DNA of 64,000 nucleotides from Candidatus Contubernalis alkalaceticus (GCF_022558445.1 NZ_CP054699.1:2372001-2436000); one strand, 5' to 3'. Positions 53,931-63,404 are shown, numbered from the stretch's first letter. Notes: a model not told the origin generated them from the sequence alone. Made by a program: numbers and translations.

Positions 53931-55217
53931 TCAAATCTGGGAAAGGGCGCTGCCCAATTCATGAATCACCTGGTCCACATCAGCCTTGGTAATAATCAGG
54001 GGAGGTTGAAAAGCCAATACATTTCGGTTATGACCGTTTTTACCGATCAGAACACCATTATTCTTTAAAGCTTCCAGAACCCGGTCAGTTTCCTCTACTG
54101 CCGGCTCCTTCCCTTCCCGCACCAACTCCGCGCCCAGCATCAAGCCAATACCCCGGACATCTCCAATTAACTCATGTTCTTCCTTCAATTCCATCAGTTT
54201 TTCTTTGAAGTAATGCCCTACCTTCGCTGCGTTATCCACCAGTTTTTCCTTTTCAATAACCTCTAACGTAGCCAGGGCTGCCACCGCTGTAACCGGATTT
54301 CCACCCAGGGTTGAAGCCCCAGGACGGGTGTAACACTCAGCCACTTCACTTTCTGCGATAAAAGCCCCCACGGGAGTACCGTTAGCCAAAGCTTTAGCCA
54401 CCGTCATAATCTGAGGGCTAACCTCCCAGTTCTCTATGGCAAACATTTTTCCAGTTCGGCCAAACCCTGTCTGAATCTCGTCCACAATTAACAAAGCCCC
54501 ATACCGGTCCAGGATTTCCTTCACTCTTTCAAAATAACCCGGTGGTGGAGTAATAATTCCCCCATTGCCCTGAATGGGTTCCGCAAACATGGCCGCCAGC
54601 TTTCCAGAGGTACTGGTTTGAATAATAAACTCCACTTGTTTGGCACACTCCAGGTCACAGTTTGGATAAGTTCCCTCAAAGGGACAGCGATAGCAGTAAG
54701 CGTTAGGTGCAAAACTTATCCCTCCCACCGGGGTAGGATCCGTCCTCCAAAAAGTCAGTCCCGTCAAGCTCATGGTCAGGTGGGTCCGGCCGTGCAGGCC
54801 CATCCTCAGGCTGATGAACTCCGAAGACCCGGTATGAAGTTTGGCTAGAAGAGCCGCCCCTTCATTGGCTTCTGTCCCACTGGAACAAAAAAAACTCTTC
54901 TTCAATTTGCCCGGGGTTACCTGAGCGAGTTTCTCCGCCAGGTCTACAATGGGCTGAGTTAAATATACGGTGGTGGTGTGCTGTAGAGTCTTTACCTGCT
55001 CACAAATTCGATCTGTGATTTCTGGATGACAGTGCCCTGCCGCCACCACGGAAACTCCTGCAAAAAAATCCAAATAACTTTTCCCCTGATGGTCATATAA
55101 ATATTTTCCCTCACCCTTGACCATCTGTACAGGTTCCTGATAGAAATGATATACGCAGGGAATCATATATTCCTTTTTCTTGTCAATGATTTTCTCAGGT
55201 CCAATATAACCTTTCAC
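53931..55217 (-). CDS. Class III PLP-dependent aminotransferase
   Basis: Fold-type I, class III aminotransferase of 428 residues (ornithine/GABA/AGXT2-like group). It shows FFCSSGTEANEGAALLAK (PLP phosphate), LIVDEIQTGFGRTGKMFA (PLP ring Asp) and the Schiff-base Lys in TVAKALANGTPVGAF. An unusual cysteine cluster, YCYRCPFEGTYPNCDLEC (about residues 167-184), occurs in a subgroup of these enzymes related to beta-alanine or 3-aminoisobutyrate pyruvate transaminases. The amino donor is not determined. It is 263 bases from the ABC operon with no shared transcript proven. Confidence 0.9.
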   Translation of the reverse strand: MKGYIGPEKIIDKKKEYMIPCVYHFYQEPVQMVKGEGKYLYDHQGKSYLDFFAGVSVVAAGHCHPEITDRICEQVKTLQHTTTVYLTQPIVDLAEKLAQVTPGKLKKSFFCSSGTEANEGAALLAKLHTGSSEFISLRMGLHGRTHLTMSLTGLTFWRTDPTPVGGISFAPNAYCYRCPFEGTYPNCDLECAKQVEFIIQTSTSGKLAAMFAEPIQGNGGIITPPPGYFERVKEILDRYGALLIVDEIQTGFGRTGKMFAIENWEVSPQIMTVAKALANGTPVGAFIAESEVAECYTRPGASTLGGNPVTAVAALATLEVIEKEKLVDNAAKVGHYFKEKLMELKEEHELIGDVRGIGLMLGAELVREGKEPAVEETDRVLEALKNNGVLIGKNGHNRNVLAFQPPLIITKADVDQVIHELGSALSQI

Positions 55218-55322
55218 TTTGTAAACCCTCCTGATTTATTTATTCTTAACTCAACAGGCGAATTCATGGTGAACTTTTCTTTTGGTTAACAGCAAAATCA
55301 GAGTTAATACAAGGCAAGATAA

Positions 55323-57302
55323 TTAAATATCTTTGCTCCTGATTTTTACTCCTTTCATGTAGCCTCCGAAACCGTAGGTAGTGTTATGGCTTTTCTTCAA
55401 GTTAATCCAATCCTTAAAATCAAACCGGTAATTATCCGGATCAGCAGTAATCATATCCAGTTGTTTTCGATATAGCGATGTCACCTGCCCCACTTCCTTG
55501 GGCGGATAAGTCCTAAGTTCCAGACGAAACCCTGCAGCTCCAGCAGGGATAAAGTCCTTCATAAAAGGTAAAAGGGCTAATTCATTAGCCAAAAAAACAT
55601 GGTTGCGGCAGTCTTCATCCACCTCCACAGGATGCCCCTGGCCTTTTTCATCTATAAGAGAAATCTTTTTCTCCCGACAAGAAAGGCGGCAGCCATCCGC
55701 CTGGGTTGTTCCCTCCACCAGAGCTGCCGGAAGACAGTGGTCTGTTATCATGGCTGTAAGGGGCCCGTGAGCCAAAACTTCAAAGGGCAAACCTGCTTTC
55801 TGCATCAGTGCCGCACCAAAGCGGAAGTTAATCTCCGGCTGTAAAGTCAGCTGTTTAACCCCCAGTTTTTTCAAAAGCTCTGCAGACCAGCGGTTAATAA
55901 CATTTAGAGAATAATCTCCGTAAACCGTCATATTTTTAAACTGCAACGCCAGGTAAAGAGTTCCCAGATTGGCCGCCATAATTCCCGAAGGTTTTAGTTT
56001 TTCCAGGTGGGCAAAAAGTTCCTCCACCCTGGCCATCTGCCTACCCTGGGTTACCCTGGGGGTAGTTACCACCCCTTCAACTCCCTGGGTCTTGCAGTAG
56101 TTTACGGCATAATAAAGATCCGCGGCAGACCAGCCTCCCCCGGAGGAAACAAAGGATTCTCCCCCAATATATACCCGATGTGCTCCACCTTTTATCGCTT
56201 CTATCATACCTTTTATATTTCCTACCCGAACGGCCAGCTTAGGATTGGGAAACATTTTCTTCCTTTCCAGCTGTCCAGAAAAAACCTGTTGTTGTATATC
56301 CTTTTCAGTAATTTCCTTTTCCCTGACAGCATAACTAAAAAACCGGGGTTCCCGCTCACCACTATACCCTATGGAAGTAGAACCCGGGTTTTTAAAAGCA
56401 TACATACTGCTGAAATCCCGAACTCGATCAGCATGTAACGCCTTCCATTCCCCGTGATGCATTTGATAACCCAGAGGATCTTTATAGTAGCGGTCTAAAG
56501 CACTTCGATATATCCTGACCACTTTACTCAGATAGTCCACAGTGCGCATCCGACCTTCAATTTTCAAGGAACAAATTCCCGACTCCTGCAGTTCAGGAAT
56601 AAAGTTCAGCATGCACATATCCTTTATTGCCAGCAGGTATTTTTTATCCCGGGGAAGGGACAGCGCAGCCTCCTGGTTCCGATCCCAGAGGCTATAGGCC
56701 CAACGACATGTCTTCATGCACTTGCCTCGGTTGCTGCTTTCTCCAAAAACCATCCCACTGTGATAGCATTGACCGCTCTGGCTGAGACACATATCCCCGT
56801 GTATGAAATATTCCAATTCCATCCCTGTCTTGTCCAGCAGCTGTTTTGCCTCTGCCAGGGAAATATCCCGGGACAAAATAGTCCGGCTGACTCCCAGTTC
56901 CGAAAGCAGCTTGACAGCCGGTTCATTGTGAACATTTACCATCACACTGGCGTGCAGGGGCAATGAAACCCTCAGTTCCTGCATCAACTTAATTACGCCT
57001 AAATCCTGTATAATTAAGGCGTCAGGCTTTACTTTTCCCAGGAACCTTAAATAGGGTTTTAATTCCTCCAACTCCTGATCAAATAACAGGTTATTCAAAG
57101 TAATATATACTTTTACACCCCTTTGTCGGGCATATTTAATGGCTGCTTCAATTTCTTCTTCAGTAAAATTGAAATCACTGCGGAACATCCGCATATTGTG
57201 TTTCTTTGCCCCCAGGTAAACCGCATCGGCACCCTCCTCAATTACAGCCTCCAGGACATCCCAGCGACCCACCGGGGCTAAAAGCTCCATCTTTTGGTAC
57301 AT
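55323..57302 (-). CDS. U32-family protein with two Fe-S modules
   Basis: Protein of 659 residues in the peptidase U32 family, whose studied members (RlhA, TrhP, UbiU/UbiV) are Fe-S hydroxylation or RNA-modifying factors rather than peptidases. The first module (about 1-330) has the U32 signature with CLSQSGQCYHSG, GKCMKTCRW and KDMCMLNFIPEL. The second module (about 360-640) repeats the barrel and has its own cysteines: HCLPAALVEG, DGCRLSCRE and DEDCRNHVFLANEL. This resembles UbiU and UbiV joined in one chain. It precedes no obvious partner other than the UbiX fusion 41 bases upstream, so it may belong to the quinone cluster. Confidence 0.88.
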   Translation of the reverse strand: MYQKMELLAPVGRWDVLEAVIEEGADAVYLGAKKHNMRMFRSDFNFTEEEIEAAIKYARQRGVKVYITLNNLLFDQELEELKPYLRFLGKVKPDALIIQDLGVIKLMQELRVSLPLHASVMVNVHNEPAVKLLSELGVSRTILSRDISLAEAKQLLDKTGMELEYFIHGDMCLSQSGQCYHSGMVFGESSNRGKCMKTCRWAYSLWDRNQEAALSLPRDKKYLLAIKDMCMLNFIPELQESGICSLKIEGRMRTVDYLSKVVRIYRSALDRYYKDPLGYQMHHGEWKALHADRVRDFSSMYAFKNPGSTSIGYSGEREPRFFSYAVREKEITEKDIQQQVFSGQLERKKMFPNPKLAVRVGNIKGMIEAIKGGAHRVYIGGESFVSSGGGWSAADLYYAVNYCKTQGVEGVVTTPRVTQGRQMARVEELFAHLEKLKPSGIMAANLGTLYLALQFKNMTVYGDYSLNVINRWSAELLKKLGVKQLTLQPEINFRFGAALMQKAGLPFEVLAHGPLTAMITDHCLPAALVEGTTQADGCRLSCREKKISLIDEKGQGHPVEVDEDCRNHVFLANELALLPFMKDFIPAGAAGFRLELRTYPPKEVGQVTSLYRKQLDMITADPDNYRFDFKDWINLKKSHNTTYGFGGYMKGVKIRSKDI

Positions 57303-57343
57303 GTTATTTCACCCTCCTCCAGGAAGCAAGAAAAAATCTATAC

Positions 57344-58861
57344 TTAATATAAAATAGATGCCTGCTCTAAAATGTGAGCAGGTATTTCTAACTTCAGATT
57401 CATAGCAGAAGTTAGATTAATAATCAAATCAGGATTCTCAGGCCGGCCTATGGCTATATCTGCAGGATCCTTCCCCTGCAGTATTTCCAAGGCCATCTTC
57501 CCGGCCATCACTCCCAAATTATAATGAGAAGCTACCAATCCCAGTAGTGCACCCTGCTTTACAGCCCCTTCATTAGGGGCCATCAAAGGCAGCTTTTGTT
57601 CCTCTGCCAGTTTAATCAGAAGAGTTATATTCTGCTCCACCAGGGGACTAACCGGCACAAAGAAACCGGTATGGGAAGAAAACTTACTTTTGGCCAGTGC
57701 CCTTATATCCTCCACCCCGGTTACTTCCACCGTCTGTACTGCCAGCCTCATCTGAGCCGCCGCTTTCAGCACATATTCCATCTCAATGTCAGCGTTGGGG
57801 TTTTTCCCTTCATAGACCACTACCAGCTTACGCAGGCCTGGATATATCTCTTTAAACCGGGCCAGCTTCTGTTCAGAAGAAACGAATCCGCTGACCCCAG
57901 TAAGATTATTTTCAGAGCTTTCCCAAGAGGCCACCAACCCCACCTTCACCGGGTCCAACACCGGAGTAAACACCACCGGAGTCCCCTTACTCACCGCAGC
58001 AGAGGCAGCAAATTTGGCCGCCGGTGTGGTACAGGCAAAAATCAGGTCCATTCCCCGGCCCACCAGTTCTTCCGCCTCCTGAGCCATTTGTGGCACTTTG
58101 CCCTCCACATTGCGGTAATCATATTCAAACTCTACATTAATCATTGTGGAAAGGCCTTCTTTAAAACCCTCCACCGTATCATCTAAGTGTGAAGTCAGCT
58201 GCAGTATTCCAATTTTATAGCTAGATTCCCTGCTCCTTCCAACCCTAACTCTTTCCGGGGACCAGGACTGATACAGGTCATGTTCTAACCTCAAATGTTC
58301 CAAAACCCTTCCGGCCACAAACTTTACCATATCCTCTATCGAACCGGGGTTATGATAAAAAGCCGGCATGGCAGGAAGAACTGTAACTCCTGCCCGGCTT
58401 AAGGCCAGAAGGTTTTCTAGATGTATACTGCTTAAAGGGGTTTCCCGGGGAACCACAATTAACGGACGGCACTCCTTAATCATAACATCCGCCGCCCTCT
58501 CTAATAGGTTCTGGGAACTACCCCGGGCTATGGAGGAAACTGCAGCCATGGAACAGGGAATCACCACCATGGCCTCCACGATGAAAGACCCACTGGCCAC
58601 AGAAGCAGCGATATCCTGGTTATCCAGCAGAAAAAAGCGCCTGTCCTCTTTCAAAGGTATTTCAAAAAAATTCTTAAGTTTCCGTTCCTGAGCCTGCACA
58701 TCCCCTGACAGTTTAAGATCCGATTCTTTATCCATCACAATTTTCCCAGGCTCTGTGATAATAAGATAAATGGTATAATCTTTACGATAGAGCTCCCTCA
58801 CCAGTATGCGGGCATAATCAATGCCGCTGGCACCGGTAATTCCAACAATAATTTTTTTCAT
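57344..58861 (-). CDS. Fusion: UbiX flavin prenyltransferase + ABC-type substrate-binding domain
   Basis: One uninterrupted frame of 505 residues joining two unrelated families. Residues 1-195 are a complete UbiX/Pad flavin prenyltransferase that makes prenyl-FMN for UbiD: GITGASGIDYARIL, SGSF at about 90, IPCSMAAVSSIARGSSQNLL and RAADVMIKECRPLIVVPRET. Residues 215-505 match the PF04392 ABC substrate-binding fold (YKIGILQL, DLIFACTTPAAKFAA, PVVFTPVLDPVKVGLV, NLTGVSG). There is no signal peptide or lipobox, so both halves are cytoplasmic. UbiX activity is expected since ubiD lies upstream. The second half might sense a small aromatic or other ligand. The join at about 200-214 is RESSYK with no stop or frame change. 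Confidence 0.88.
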   Translation of the reverse strand: MKKIIVGITGASGIDYARILVRELYRKDYTIYLIITEPGKIVMDKESDLKLSGDVQAQERKLKNFFEIPLKEDRRFFLLDNQDIAASVASGSFIVEAMVVIPCSMAAVSSIARGSSQNLLERAADVMIKECRPLIVVPRETPLSSIHLENLLALSRAGVTVLPAMPAFYHNPGSIEDMVKFVAGRVLEHLRLEHDLYQSWSPERVRVGRSRESSYKIGILQLTSHLDDTVEGFKEGLSTMINVEFEYDYRNVEGKVPQMAQEAEELVGRGMDLIFACTTPAAKFAASAAVSKGTPVVFTPVLDPVKVGLVASWESSENNLTGVSGFVSSEQKLARFKEIYPGLRKLVVVYEGKNPNADIEMEYVLKAAAQMRLAVQTVEVTGVEDIRALAKSKFSSHTGFFVPVSPLVEQNITLLIKLAEEQKLPLMAPNEGAVKQGALLGLVASHYNLGVMAGKMALEILQGKDPADIAIGRPENPDLIINLTSAMNLKLEIPAHILEQASILY

Positions 58862-58980
58862 CTATAAACAGCTCCTCATACTGTAAAAGTAACCATAACA
58901 ACCGTATCAAATATAGAACCGTCCCCATGGCACCGCTTATTTGCCAGTTTTCGCTGTAGTACTAATCTTTTAGTAATAAA

Positions 58981-59838
58981 CTATAGAATAAACATATCCC
59001 CCAGAGTAAAGGCAAAAACAGTAACCCCAATCAGCTCGTTTACATGGTAAGAGGCAATCTTCACCCGGCTCAAGTTGTCGGGAGATACAATTTGATGTTC
59101 ATAAAGCAAAAGCCCCGCTGCCGCCAAAATCCCCATAAAGTATAAAAAACCCAGGTTCAAAAATAGCGGCACGCTCAAAAGCAGCAGTATAGTGGTCAAA
59201 TGAAAAGCCCGGGCAATGTACAGAGCATTTTTCAGCCCAAAACGGGCGGGGATGGAGTGAATCCTCTCCTTCCGGTCAAAGCTGATATCCTGAGTGGCAT
59301 AAATGATATCAAATCCCGCCACCCAGAGGGCAACCACCAGGGTCAGTATCACTGGAGGCAGGGCCATCTGCCCGGTAATGGCAATCCAGGCTCCCAGAGG
59401 GGCCAAGCCCACCGCCAGGCCCAGAACCAAATGACAGGCCCAGGTAAAGCGTTTGGTATAAGAGTAACCCACCAGTATAATTACCGCCAGGGGCATCAGC
59501 TGGACACAGAGGTGGTTTAGACGGAAAACCGCTAAAACCATCAGAGCCAACCCAACCCCACTGAGTATCAGCACCTCCTGGGGTTTCACCAGTCCCCTGG
59601 GCATATGCCTGGAGGCGGTACGGGGATTCTTGGCATCAATCTTCCAGTCAATCAGGCGGTTTAAAGCATTAGCCGCGTTCCTGGCCCCTACCAGGGCCAC
59701 CAGAATCCAAAACAAGTTTGTAAAGGGCGGCCAACCACCGCTGGCCAGAAAAGCCCCCATGAGGCCAAAAGGCAGGGCAAACAGTGTATGACGAAACATC
59801 ACCAGTTCCCCGTACGTTTTTAATTTATTCCAGACCAT
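58981..59838 (-). CDS. ubiA: UbiA-family prenyltransferase (MqnP-like)
   Basis: Membrane prenyltransferase of 285 residues with about eight helices. It has the first Asp motif NRLIDWKIDAKN and the second YATQDISFDRKER that bind Mg-prenyl diphosphate. Its placement with UbiD and UbiX matches the late steps of the futalosine menaquinone route, where the homologue MqnP attaches the prenyl tail to 1,4-dihydroxy-6-naphthoate. It overlaps the end of ubiD by 14 bases. MenA or heme O synthase is less likely by motif and context. Confidence 0.93.
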   Translation of the reverse strand: MVWNKLKTYGELVMFRHTLFALPFGLMGAFLASGGWPPFTNLFWILVALVGARNAANALNRLIDWKIDAKNPRTASRHMPRGLVKPQEVLILSGVGLALMVLAVFRLNHLCVQLMPLAVIILVGYSYTKRFTWACHLVLGLAVGLAPLGAWIAITGQMALPPVILTLVVALWVAGFDIIYATQDISFDRKERIHSIPARFGLKNALYIARAFHLTTILLLLSVPLFLNLGFLYFMGILAAAGLLLYEHQIVSPDNLSRVKIASYHVNELIGVTVFAFTLGDMFIL

Positions 59839-61267
59839 ACTCCTCCCACTTTCTGTTCACAAGTTCTTTGACTATTTCATCCATTTCAATATCTTGGGGC
59901 CATTCCCGGAAATGACCCTCGGAGGGGCCTTTTACTGTGGCATCTATTCCCAGCTTCCCCCCGTAATTAGGCAGGGGTGAAGCATGGTCCAGGGCATCCA
60001 ATGGCCCGTCAACAATCATTAAATCCCTGTTGGGATCTACATTATTAAATACCTTCCACATCACCGTAGACAGGTCCTGGGGATCCACCTTTTCATCCAC
60101 CACAATGATGGTCTTGGTAAACATCATCTGACCCAGGCCCCAAAGAGCGTTAATTACCTTACGGGCCTGCCCCGGAAAAGTTTTCTTGATAGAAACAATG
60201 GCACAGCTGTGAAACACTCCCTCCAAAGGAAGATTCATATCCAAAACCTCGGGAATAATCATCTTTAACAAAGGAAGAAAAATTCTCTCCGTGGCCTTAG
60301 CCAGGTAGCAGTCCTCCATGGGAGGTTTGCCTACAATAGTGGCGGGATAAACCGCATTTTTCTTATGGGTAATACAGGTCACATGAAAGACCGGATACTG
60401 ATCCGCCAGAGAATAATAACCGGTGTGATCTCCAAAGGGCCCCTCAATTCTAGTTTCCTCCTGGGGGTCCACATAACCCTCCAGGATAAACTCCGCATGA
60501 GCAGGAACGTAAAGATCCACTGTTTTGCACTTAACCTCCTCCACCGCTGCTTTCCGGAGGAACCCGGCAAAAACCAGCTCATACAGATTCTTGGGCAGAG
60601 GCGCCGTAGAGGAATAAATAGTGGCAGGGTCACCTCCTAAGGCTACAGCCACCTCCATCCGGTCCCCTCTCCTCTTATGCTTGGAAAAATTACTGGCACC
60701 ATCTTTATGCATGTGCCAGTGCATCCCGGTAGTCTTCTCATCAAATACCTGCAGACGGTACATACCACAGTTTCTCTCCCCGGTCTCCGGGTCCTTACTA
60801 AACACCAGGGGCAGAGTAATAAATTTTCCACCATCCAAAGGCCAACACTTTAATATGGGCAGCTTACTTAAGTCCGGGTCAGCCACCACTTCCTGGCAGG
60901 GGGCTTTTTTTACTTTTTTAGGAGGAAACCCAGCCAATTGAGTAATCATAGGGATACTTTTAAGCTTATCCATTAATTTCTTGGCTGAAAAAATGTCCAC
61001 CATAGCGGTAACATCCTCCGCAATGTCGTCCAGTTTTTCCACCCCAAGTGACATGCTCATCCTCTCATAGGTCCCAAAAGTATTTATTAATAAAGGAAAT
61101 TCTGAACCCTTAACATTCTCAAACAATAAAGCCGGACCGTACTTCTTAGATATCCGGTCCGTGATTTCCGTGATTTCCAGTTCTGGATCGACTTCCGTCT
61201 TAATCCTCTTTAAAAGTCCCCGTTTCTCCAAATCAGCAGCAAATTCCTGCAGGTCCTTATAAGCCAA
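59825..61267 (-). CDS. ubiD: UbiD-family decarboxylase (menaquinone, MqnL-like)
   Basis: Prenyl-FMN-dependent decarboxylase of 480 residues, expected to remove the carboxyl from prenylated dihydroxynaphthoate. It has the family blocks GMHWHMHKDGASNF, EFILEGYVDP (containing the catalytic Glu), EGPFGDHTGYY and YPATIVGKPPMEDCYLAK. First gene of ubiD-ubiA-ubiX fusion. No mqnA-E genes are in the window, so the route is inferred from this trio. Confidence 0.94.
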   Translation of the reverse strand: MAYKDLQEFAADLEKRGLLKRIKTEVDPELEITEITDRISKKYGPALLFENVKGSEFPLLINTFGTYERMSMSLGVEKLDDIAEDVTAMVDIFSAKKLMDKLKSIPMITQLAGFPPKKVKKAPCQEVVADPDLSKLPILKCWPLDGGKFITLPLVFSKDPETGERNCGMYRLQVFDEKTTGMHWHMHKDGASNFSKHKRRGDRMEVAVALGGDPATIYSSTAPLPKNLYELVFAGFLRKAAVEEVKCKTVDLYVPAHAEFILEGYVDPQEETRIEGPFGDHTGYYSLADQYPVFHVTCITHKKNAVYPATIVGKPPMEDCYLAKATERIFLPLLKMIIPEVLDMNLPLEGVFHSCAIVSIKKTFPGQARKVINALWGLGQMMFTKTIIVVDEKVDPQDLSTVMWKVFNNVDPNRDLMIVDGPLDALDHASPLPNYGGKLGIDATVKGPSEGHFREWPQDIEMDEIVKELVNRKWEEYGLE

Positions 61268-61455
61268 TTATCTCACTCCAATTCTAATAAATTGACATTC
61301 TTTTGGACAATCAACTAATCTAATTCGACACTGATATACTATTTCCTTCCCTTTTCTAAATACTTTTGCCCTTCACCATATTTTGGGTAAACTTGAAATA
61401 ACGTCAAGCATAATGTATCATGGGAGTAGTCTAAAATAAAGGGGGAAGAACTAAA

Positions 61456-63231
61456 ATGGCCTTCAGCGGACTGGTACTGGCTGCCACTACCCATCAGCTT
61501 CAGGAAAAAATATTGGGGAAAAAAATAGAAAGGGTACTGCAGCCCTCTAGATATGAAATTAACCTGTTAATCCGTCAACAGGACCGCCATCGGCTATTAA
61601 TTTCTGCCAACCCTATGTCTCACCGCATCCACTTAACAGACAGAGTAAAAGAAAACCCGAAAAATCCCCCATCCTTCTGCATGCTTCTGCGCAAACACCT
61701 GACAGGAGGAAAGATTACTGGAATCAAGCAGGAGGGCACCGACCGTGTGCTGCGGCTGAATATCCGCACCCGGGATGAGTTCGACCTGATGGAGGAAAAA
61801 GTCCTGGTGCTGGAGTTCATGGGTAAGCACAGCAATATTATTCTCCTGGATGACCAGGAAACCATCCTGGGCAGTATTAAAACAATTCCCCCCGCTGTCA
61901 GCCGTCATCGTATTGTGCTGCCGGGAAAACCTTATGTGGCTCCTCCTTACCAAGAAAAGATCAACCTTAACGGGCTTAACAATATCCCCCGAGAGGAACT
62001 GACTGAAAAAATCCTTTCTCAAGAGGGCAAAAATATTTCTATGGCCCTTATTGGTGTTTTTAACGGCCTTGACCCACTGTTGGCAGGAGAAATTGCTCAT
62101 AAAGCCTCCCTGGATCCCCGAAGTAAAGTGGAACATTTGAGTCCAGAAAAAATAGAAAAACTCTATGAAACTCTCTGCTCCTTGGGAGATACCGTACGGA
62201 ACAACCTCTGGGAGCCCACTATAGTTATAAACGAAAGCGGATACTTTAAAGAATTTACCTGTTTGGACCTGAAAAGTGTGCCCTCCACTTTCAAGAAAAA
62301 TTTTAAAAATATGAACAAACTGCTGAACACATTTTTTAGTTTTAAAGAAAAACAGCAGAAAACAGACAGTTTAAAACAGAACCTTCTAAGTATTGTGGAA
62401 GAAGAAATTAAAAAGATAAAGATTAAAGAAGAAAAACTGCAGTTGAAACTAAAATTGGCAGAAAAAGCAGAAAAGCTTCGGCTGTGGGGAGATCTGCTGA
62501 CTTCCCAGATGTACCTGGTACAAAGAGGGTTTGAACAGGTTGAACTGGTCAACTTCTATGACCCAGAACAGAAAAAAATTATAATACCCTTGGATCCTAA
62601 ACTCTCACCAGGGGCCAATGCTCAAAAATTGTTTAAAAGGTATCGGAAATACAAAAAGGCCCTGCCCTTATTAAAAAAAGAACTGACTAAAATCTCCCGG
62701 GAAAAGAGTTACCTGGAGGGAGTAAGGTTCAGTGTAGAAATTGTCCGCCCCGAAGACTTAGAATACATCAAAGAAGAACTGACCAAAGAGGGATATCTCA
62801 AAAAACCTTCAACCCGAAAGGGTACCCCTGAAAAGAAAAGAGATGAAAGAAAATCAGAACCAGCAAAATTTTTATCCAGCGAAGGTTTTGACATTTTTGT
62901 GGGTAAGAACAACTACCAAAATGAGCATCTGACTCTAAAGATGGCCTCCAAAGAAGACCTTTGGTTCCACGTTAAAGATATCCCCGGGTCCCACGTAGTG
63001 GTCAAGGGGAACCCTATCCCCCCACAGACGCTACAGGAAGCAGCCATTCTGGCCGCCTATTACAGCAAAGGCGCCGGCTCCTCCAACGTTCCCGTAGACT
63101 ATACTCTAGTCAAACACGTAAGAAAACCCCGGGGGGCCAAACCGGGGATGGTAATTTACGACCACCACAAGACTCTATACGTAACTCCTGAAAAAAGCGT
63201 GATTGATAGTTTAAGTAGTGAGAAACAGTAA
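61456..63231 (+). CDS. rqcH: Rqc2 homologue RqcH (NFACT family, formerly fibronectin-binding protein)
   Basis: Ribosome-quality-control factor that recruits tRNA-Ala to stalled 50S subunits and adds C-terminal alanine tails. The 591-residue protein has the NFACT-N domain (MAFSGLVLAATTHQLQEKIL; SANPMSHRIHLT), a helix-hairpin-helix and coiled coil (about 200-440, very Lys/Glu rich) and the C-terminal NFACT-R domain (DIFVGKNNYQNEHLTLKMA, DLWFHVKDIPGSHVV). It equals yloA, the gene at this end of the block in Bacillus. GGGGGAAG precedes the ATG. Confidence 0.95.
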   Translation: MAFSGLVLAATTHQLQEKILGKKIERVLQPSRYEINLLIRQQDRHRLLISANPMSHRIHLTDRVKENPKNPPSFCMLLRKHLTGGKITGIKQEGTDRVLRLNIRTRDEFDLMEEKVLVLEFMGKHSNIILLDDQETILGSIKTIPPAVSRHRIVLPGKPYVAPPYQEKINLNGLNNIPREELTEKILSQEGKNISMALIGVFNGLDPLLAGEIAHKASLDPRSKVEHLSPEKIEKLYETLCSLGDTVRNNLWEPTIVINESGYFKEFTCLDLKSVPSTFKKNFKNMNKLLNTFFSFKEKQQKTDSLKQNLLSIVEEEIKKIKIKEEKLQLKLKLAEKAEKLRLWGDLLTSQMYLVQRGFEQVELVNFYDPEQKKIIIPLDPKLSPGANAQKLFKRYRKYKKALPLLKKELTKISREKSYLEGVRFSVEIVRPEDLEYIKEELTKEGYLKKPSTRKGTPEKKRDERKSEPAKFLSSEGFDIFVGKNNYQNEHLTLKMASKEDLWFHVKDIPGSHVVVKGNPIPPQTLQEAAILAAYYSKGAGSSNVPVDYTLVKHVRKPRGAKPGMVIYDHHKTLYVTPEKSVIDSLSSEKQ

Positions 63232-63327
63232 ACGGAAGTCGAGAAACTCCCTTTAGTATTTTTTGCTTGGTTGGAACCGGAGCCTTAATGTACTTCCAAT
63301 TTCTCTCATTAGATCTGAAACCTAAGC

Positions 63328-63387
63328 AAATGCTCCCCTCTCTATAACAGATTAGAAATCTAATCTGTTATAGAGAGGGGAGCATTT
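63328..63387. terminator. Perfect 28-bp hairpin between convergent genes
   Basis: Positions 63328-63355 pair without mismatch with 63360-63387 around AAAT, ending in TTTT on the plus side. It lies between the stops of rqcH (plus) and the next minus-strand gene, 17 bases from the latter. It is most simply a bidirectional terminator, though unusually long and perfect. Confidence 0.75.
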
Positions 63388-63404
63388 TAACTTTCTTATT
63401 TATA

